Of a DNA stretch of 10,361 nt, positions 6,787-10,361 are shown piece by piece. This DNA comes from an uncultured Burkholderiaceae bacterium. GTDB lineage: Bacteria; Pseudomonadota; Gammaproteobacteria; Burkholderiales; Burkholderiaceae. The notes beneath the pieces were generated by a model, which worked only from the letters and a program-made list of their open reading frames with translations, was not told the DNA's origin and made no database searches. Made by a program: the position numbers and the translations under genes. The stretch is from positions 1-10,361 of the forward strand of contig CALMCK010000199.1 in assembly GCA_937862845.1 (NCBI GenBank), given 5' to 3'. The first letter of the stretch is position 1; each line of letters starts with the position of its first letter.

Positions 6787-7965
6787 TTAAGTCGTAAAAA
6801 GATGCATTTGTAATGGGTCGATTTTTGTCACGGTAATGTCATCAATGTTTTCAAAATAATGTTTTATTGATGTGGCAATTGCCTTGGCAAGCAGGGGTGG
6901 TACAGCGTTGCCAATTTGCTGATATTGAGACAGGTGCTTTTCCCATGACATTGTGGTGCGCTTGCCTTGAAAAATATAATGGTCGGGGAAGGATTGTAAA
7001 CGTGCTCCTTCCCTGGCTGTGTAGTTTCGATTAAAAAAAGGATGGATAAAGTTGCTTTGAAAACTTGCTGCCACAGTGGGTGATGGTTTGTCTGGAAAAG
7101 GTCTCATGTTGTTTTGGCTAAATACTTTACCACTCACGCTGTCGGCATCGCCGCGTTTTCTTTGCATGTGTTCTTCAGAAACATTGGCAACGGATTGCCC
7201 GCACCCAATGTTTTTAAAGCGTTCAACTAAACGAGCTGTGTGTTTCATTGGCACGTGATTTAGTACGTGTGTTGATTGATCGCGACACCATTTTTGAAAA
7301 TCATTTTGCGGAGATTTCTCGTATGACATGGGTGCGTCACCTTGATTTACTTCAATTTCAGGCAAGTCTGATAATGCTTGTGAAATAGTAATGTGTTGTC
7401 CCAAAAAGTGGCTGGGTTTAGGCACGATTTTTTCTAAATTGTAGGGAAAGTCTGAACGAATGCCGATGAAAAACACACGAATTCGAGACTGCGGTACACC
7501 ATAGTCTGCGGCATTCAATTTAAACGTGGAAATGTTGTAACCTGAATTTTCTGCTTCAAGACGAATGAGGTCTTTAACGTGCATTCCTTCTTTTGTTTTT
7601 GCAGATAAGATGCCTGTGACATTTTCCATGACGAAAAACTTGGGGTTGTACGCGCGTACAAACCGAATATACTCCATAAATAAGCTATTTCGAGGGTCTT
7701 TGGGATCTCTGTCACCCGATAGCGAGAAGCCTTGGCATGGGGGACCGCCGATAATACCATCTACTTCATGAGGTTTGTTCAATAAATCAATAGGGTTTTC
7801 GACTTGAGTAATATCAAGGGTGTGTACTTTGGTATTTGGGTGATTGTATTGATACGTATTAGATGCCCAAAGATCTTTTTCTAAAGCGAAAATAGTTTCA
7901 AATCCTGCTTGTTCAAATCCTAAACTAAAACCGCCGCAACCTGAAAATAAGTCGATGATTTTCAT
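6787..7965 (-). CDS. DNA (cytosine-5-)-methyltransferase of a type II restriction-modification system
   Basis: The enzyme transfers a methyl group from S-adenosylmethionine to cytosine C5 in a specific site, protecting host DNA from the partner nuclease. The 392-residue protein has the C5-MTase motifs in normal order: motif I DLFSGCGG (5-12, SAM binding), motif IV GGPPCQGFS with catalytic Cys77, motif VI ENVTG (114-118), motif VIII QSRIRVFFIG (from 159), a variable target-recognition region at about 200-310, motif IX PSPTVAASF and motif X QIGNAVPP. There is no N-terminal regulatory helix-turn-helix extension; motif I begins at residue 5. AAAGGA (7976-7971) lies 5 nt before ATG 7965, and the start overlaps the endonuclease stop as ATGA. 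The coding sequence is AT-rich beside the trp genes, suggesting horizontal transfer. The recognition sequence cannot be read from the protein. Confidence 0.95.
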   Translation of the reverse strand: MKIIDLFSGCGGFSLGFEQAGFETIFALEKDLWASNTYQYNHPNTKVHTLDITQVENPIDLLNKPHEVDGIIGGPPCQGFSLSGDRDPKDPRNSLFMEYIRFVRAYNPKFFVMENVTGILSAKTKEGMHVKDLIRLEAENSGYNISTFKLNAADYGVPQSRIRVFFIGIRSDFPYNLEKIVPKPSHFLGQHITISQALSDLPEIEVNQGDAPMSYEKSPQNDFQKWCRDQSTHVLNHVPMKHTARLVERFKNIGCGQSVANVSEEHMQRKRGDADSVSGKVFSQNNMRPFPDKPSPTVAASFQSNFIHPFFNRNYTAREGARLQSFPDHYIFQGKRTTMSWEKHLSQYQQIGNAVPPLLAKAIATSIKHYFENIDDITVTKIDPLQMHLFTT

Positions 7966-8693
7966 TTGAATCCTTTCAGTGTATCAACGAGCATTTCAAT
8001 GCCGTGCTCTAAAGCGGACATCTCAAGGGGTTTGAAAAATTCAGGTTTGTTAATGGGTTGATTGACTTTTCGTGCGCCTTTTATCAATGTGAGTACTTGT
8101 AGGTCAACCGTATCGAAATAGGACATGATGGAGTGAGTTTGTTTGCTGCCCATTGGTTCTTTTGTTGCTTGCTCGTAATCGCCGCCCAACATCGATTCTA
8201 ATTGAAACAAATATGTTTTGAGTTCAGGGAATTTTGTTTTAAGCAGCATAAAGTCAACGAGAATTCGTTTAATCATTGCATTCTCGGCGTATGCTTTGCA
8301 TTCAATGCCAATGACAAATTTTCCATCAATGAACACATGTTTATCAACAGAAAGACCGTAATAGTAATCGTTTATTTTTGCAAGAATCTCTTTTTGTGTT
8401 TTGATTGATTTTATTTTTGACAAATATGCGGGCTTAATTGGAATGCGGATTTTGTTTGAGTTGATTGCTAATCGGTTCATATCTAAATTAAGTTCAGAGC
8501 CCCAAGCAATTTCAACCAGTGATTGAGTGATTTTTTCTTGAAGTTTACCTTTGACAGTGCGAATAAAACCGCCATATGCTCGTCCATCATCATCAATGCT
8601 TTTTTGTGCGTTGCCCTCCATAACACTCATCACGTCTTTGTATTCATCAGAAAGCCCTTTTAGCTTTTTTACTGTTGTTTTTTTAAGCATCAT
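7962..8693 (-). CDS. Probable type II restriction endonuclease (PD-(D/E)XK type), partner of the adjacent C5-methyltransferase
   Basis: I do not recognise the specific family, but context and motifs point to the cognate nuclease. The 243-residue protein contains VDKHVFIDGKFVIGIECKAY (116-135). An acidic residue (Asp117 or Asp123) leading into a hydrophobic strand and Glu131-x-Lys133 fits a PD-(D/E)XK active site, with Glu61 in an upstream helix as a possible further ligand. The following ENAMIKRILVDF helix and QLESMLGGDYEQ look like conserved restriction-enzyme core. The N-terminus is Lys-rich. I start at ATG 8693, which has GGA (8702-8700) 6 nt upstream. A TTG at 8708 in frame and a second ATG at 8690 are alternatives. 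The stop overlaps the methyltransferase start by 4 nt. The gene is the most AT-rich in the window. Cut site and subtype are unknown. Confidence 0.82.
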   Translation of the reverse strand: MMLKKTTVKKLKGLSDEYKDVMSVMEGNAQKSIDDDGRAYGGFIRTVKGKLQEKITQSLVEIAWGSELNLDMNRLAINSNKIRIPIKPAYLSKIKSIKTQKEILAKINDYYYGLSVDKHVFIDGKFVIGIECKAYAENAMIKRILVDFMLLKTKFPELKTYLFQLESMLGGDYEQATKEPMGSKQTHSIMSYFDTVDLQVLTLIKGARKVNQPINKPEFFKPLEMSALEHGIEMLVDTLKGFK

Positions 8694-8713
8694 TTTTAAT
8701 CCAATCAATTGTT

Positions 8714-9325
8714 TTAGTTCAACTCCGTTGAACCCAAAAAGTTTTTCAACAACGCATGACCGTGCTCGCTCAAAATCGATTCGGGATGAAACTGCACGCC
8801 TTCGATGTCAAACTCTTTGTGGCGCACGCCCATGATTTCGCCTGTGCTCGCGTCGCCGCCGGCCCATGAAGTCACTTCCAAGCAAGCGGGCAAACTGGCG
8901 CGCTCGATGATGAGTGAATGATAACGCGTGACGTTGAATGGATTGGGCAAATCGGCAAAAACGCCTGTGCCGTTGTGGTGTAGCACATCGACTTTGCCGT
9001 GCATCGGTGCTTTTGCACGGACAATCGCGCCGCCGAAAACCTGACCGATGGCTTGATGACCGAGGCAGACGCCGAGTATGGGCAGTTTGCCTTTGAAGTG
9101 CTCAATCGCGGCAAGGCAAATCCCCGCATCGGTCGGTGTGCGTGGGCCGGGTGAGAGGCACAGGTGTGTCGGTGCGGCGGCTTCGATGTCTGCGATGCTG
9201 ATTTCGTCGTTGCGTTTCACGGTGACTTTTGCACCAAGTTCGCCGAAATACTGCACGAGGTTGTAGGTGAATGAGTCGTAGTTGTCAATCATGTAAACGT
9301 GTGTGGTGTTTTTTTGCGCGTTCAT
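8714..9325 (-). CDS. trpG: Anthranilate synthase component II (glutamine amidotransferase)
   Basis: TrpG hydrolyses glutamine and passes ammonia to TrpE for anthranilate synthesis; in some bacteria the same subunit also serves p-aminobenzoate synthesis. The 203-residue class I amidotransferase shows IDNYDSFTYNLVQYF (13-27), LSPGPRTP (57-64; position 62 is more often Gly or Cys), the nucleophile elbow GVCLGHQ with Cys87, RYHSL (134-138), and GVQFHPES with His180 and Glu182 completing the triad. ATG 9325 overlaps the trpE stop as ATGA and has a strong ribosome site, GGGAGAGG (9337-9330), 4 nt upstream. This is the clearest Shine-Dalgarno site in the operon. Its last codons form part of a perfect inverted repeat, and the restriction-modification block follows instead of trpD. 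Confidence 0.97.
   Translation of the reverse strand: MNAQKNTTHVYMIDNYDSFTYNLVQYFGELGAKVTVKRNDEISIADIEAAAPTHLCLSPGPRTPTDAGICLAAIEHFKGKLPILGVCLGHQAIGQVFGGAIVRAKAPMHGKVDVLHHNGTGVFADLPNPFNVTRYHSLIIERASLPACLEVTSWAGGDASTGEIMGVRHKEFDIEGVQFHPESILSEHGHALLKNFLGSTELN
8717..8733. repeat. Perfect 7-3-7 inverted repeat at the trpG end / restriction gene upstream region
   Basis: GTTCAAC (8717-8723), TCC, GTTGAAC (8727-8733) form a perfect 7-bp palindrome with a 3-base centre. It covers the last trpG codons and ends 24 nt before the endonuclease ATG. It could be an RNA hairpin or a dimer-binding site. No T run follows on the transcribed strand, so a terminator is unlikely. Its role is unknown, and part of it must also encode the TrpG tail. 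Confidence 0.6.
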
Positions 9326-10361
9326 TGTGCCTCTCCCATAACCGTGTCCAAACCCGCGCAGGCCAAATCGGCCGCGCTTAAAACCGCGCGCATTTTCGCG
9401 CGTGTTTCATTCCATTCGGCGTCGATGTCCGAGTCAGCGACAATGCCTGCACCTGCCTGCACGTACAGCGTTTTGTCTTTAATCACGGCGGTGCGAATCG
9501 CAATCGCCACGTCGATGTCGTTGAAAAAACCCAAATGGCCCACCGCGCCGCCGTAGATGCCGCGCTTGGTCGGTTCGAGTTCGTCCAATATCTCCATCGC
9601 GCGCACTTTCGGTGCGCCCGACAATGTGCCTGCGGGGAAGGTCGCTTTGAGCACGTCCATCGCGTCCATGCCGTCGATGATTTTGCCTTCGACGTTTGAG
9701 ACCATGTGCAGGACGTGCGAGTATTTTTCAATCGCCATTTGTTCGGTGACATGCACTGTGCCGATTTGCGCGATGCGGCCGATGTCGTTGCGCCCGAGGT
9801 CAATCAGCATGAGGTGTTCGGCGCATTCTTTCTGGTCGGCCAATAAGTCTGCGGACAAGCGCTCGTCCTCGGCAATGTCTGCGCCGCGCGGGCGAGTGCC
9901 TGCGATGGGGCGAACGGTGGCGGTGCCATTCTCGTCGAGTTTGACCAAAATCTCAGGTGATGCGCCGACGATGTGCACGTCGTCATAATCCATGTAATAC
10001 ATATACGGCGAGGGATTCAACGCGCGCAAAGCGCGGTATAGATTGAGAGGCTCGGCATCGAAGCCGCGCTGGGTGCGCTGCGAGAGCACGACCTGCATGC
10101 AGTCGCCTGCGGCAATGTATTCTTTACAGGTCAGCACACCTTTTTTAAATGCCGCCTCGCCAAAGTCAGAGTGCGCCTCGTGATTGGTCAAACGCGGGCT
10201 GGCAGGAATCTGAGCGGGTTGGCGCAGCGCTTGCAGCATGGTGTTTAACCGAGTGGTCGCGCGCTCGTAGTCATGGGTTTTTTGTGGATTGGCATAGACG
10301 GTGAGATACACTTTACCGAGGACATTGTCCACGACAGCCAACTCTTCGGAGAACAGTAAAT
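9322..10361 (-). CDS. trpE: Anthranilate synthase component I (partial; 5' end outside the window)
   Basis: TrpE converts chorismate to anthranilate using ammonia from TrpG and is normally feedback-inhibited by tryptophan. Only the C-terminal part, about 345 residues, is present. The frame stays open to the right edge (upstream residues read LLFSEELAVVDN), and about 150 residues including most of the tryptophan-binding region should lie beyond it. The chorismate-binding catalytic domain is complete: GDCMQVVLSQR, PSPYMYYMDY, GASPE, RPIAGTRPRG, HLMLIDLGRNDIGR, EKYSHVLHMVSNVEG, FPAGTLSGAPKVRAME, GIYGGAVGHLGF and YVQAGAGIVADSD. A TTG at 10341 lies within conserved sequence and is not the real start. 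The stop overlaps trpG as ATGA, consistent with equal synthesis of the two subunits. Promoter and any leader or attenuator are off-window. Confidence 0.96.
   Translation of the reverse strand, partial: LLFSEELAVVDNVLGKVYLTVYANPQKTHDYERATTRLNTMLQALRQPAQIPASPRLTNHEAHSDFGEAAFKKGVLTCKEYIAAGDCMQVVLSQRTQRGFDAEPLNLYRALRALNPSPYMYYMDYDDVHIVGASPEILVKLDENGTATVRPIAGTRPRGADIAEDERLSADLLADQKECAEHLMLIDLGRNDIGRIAQIGTVHVTEQMAIEKYSHVLHMVSNVEGKIIDGMDAMDVLKATFPAGTLSGAPKVRAMEILDELEPTKRGIYGGAVGHLGFFNDIDVAIAIRTAVIKDKTLYVQAGAGIVADSDIDAEWNETRAKMRAVLSAADLACAGLDTVMGEAQ

Larger units (their letters stand above)
6787..8693 (-). other. AT-rich restriction-modification module inserted between trpG and trpD
   Basis: The two genes form one compact block of about 1.9 kb, oriented with the trp operon. 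A hand count gives 23 of 60 G+C (38%) at 8281-8340 against 40 of 60 (67%) at 9841-9900 in trpE. The upstream edge lies 20 nt after the trpG stop and the downstream edge 9 nt before the trpD start; both flanking genes are complete. I see no transposase, integrase, tRNA or long terminal repeats, no controller (C) gene and no vsr-like mismatch endonuclease gene. The heptamer GTTGAAC occurs at both edges (8727-8733 and 6769-6775), too short to prove an insertion mechanism. Acquisition by transfer is inferred from composition and context. Confidence 0.8.

Noticed and set aside
6787..8693. Insertion sequence or transposon carrying the restriction-modification genes
   Set aside because: No transposase or integrase, no terminal inverted repeats and no convincing target-site duplication; only a 7-base repeat is shared by the two edges.
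8694..8722. Promoter for the nuclease gene: TTGAAC, 17 nt, TTAAAA on the minus strand
   Set aside because: The -10 matches only 3 of 6 bases and the transcript would start inside the coding region, so it is not a credible promoter for the ATG 8693 start.
1..10361. tRNA, rRNA or CRISPR array
   Set aside because: No cloverleaf, rRNA core sequence or regularly spaced repeats were seen on either strand.

Overview
The window looks like a piece of a betaproteobacterial chromosome, probably Burkholderiales. The evidence is gene order and one RNA: aroE followed by mtgA, trpE-trpG-trpD-trpC in one operon, and a divergent S-adenosylhomocysteine (SAH) riboswitch, an RNA known mainly from Proteobacteria and typical of ahcY leaders. 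I cannot name the species. Most of the DNA is moderately GC-rich, but about 6.8-8.7 kb is clearly richer in A+T.

Left part (1-4255). The first 204 bases are a divergent control region. An SAH riboswitch with its own promoter reads leftward, out of the window, presumably into ahcY. A sigma70-like promoter overlapping it back to back reads rightward into a tight four-gene run: aroE (shikimate dehydrogenase), mtgA (monofunctional peptidoglycan glycosyltransferase), a 10-TM EamA/DMT transporter and an mgtE-type Mg2+ transporter. Gaps are 13, 0 and 17 nt. The run ends at a strong hairpin terminator at about 4219-4255, which also suits the genes converging from the right.

Right part (4263-10361, all on the minus strand). 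Read in the direction of transcription, the order is trpE (5' end outside the window), trpG, a restriction endonuclease, a cytosine-C5 DNA methyltransferase, trpD, trpC and a small CYTH-domain (triphosphatase-like) gene. The genes are packed closely: ATGA overlap trpE/trpG, 20 nt to the endonuclease, ATGA overlap endonuclease/methyltransferase, 9 nt to trpD, 66 nt with a strong hairpin to trpC, then an 8-nt overlap with the CYTH gene.

The most notable feature is a complete AT-rich type II restriction-modification pair inserted cleanly between trpG and trpD without breaking either gene. It lies on the operon strand and I see no promoter of its own, so the defence genes are probably transcribed with, and perhaps regulated by, tryptophan biosynthesis. 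In turn, expression of trpD, trpC and the CYTH gene would have to pass through the restriction-modification mRNA. The trp enzymes encoded here (TrpE/TrpG anthranilate synthase, TrpD, TrpC) take chorismate to indole-3-glycerol phosphate. AroE, on the other strand, feeds the same route upstream through shikimate.
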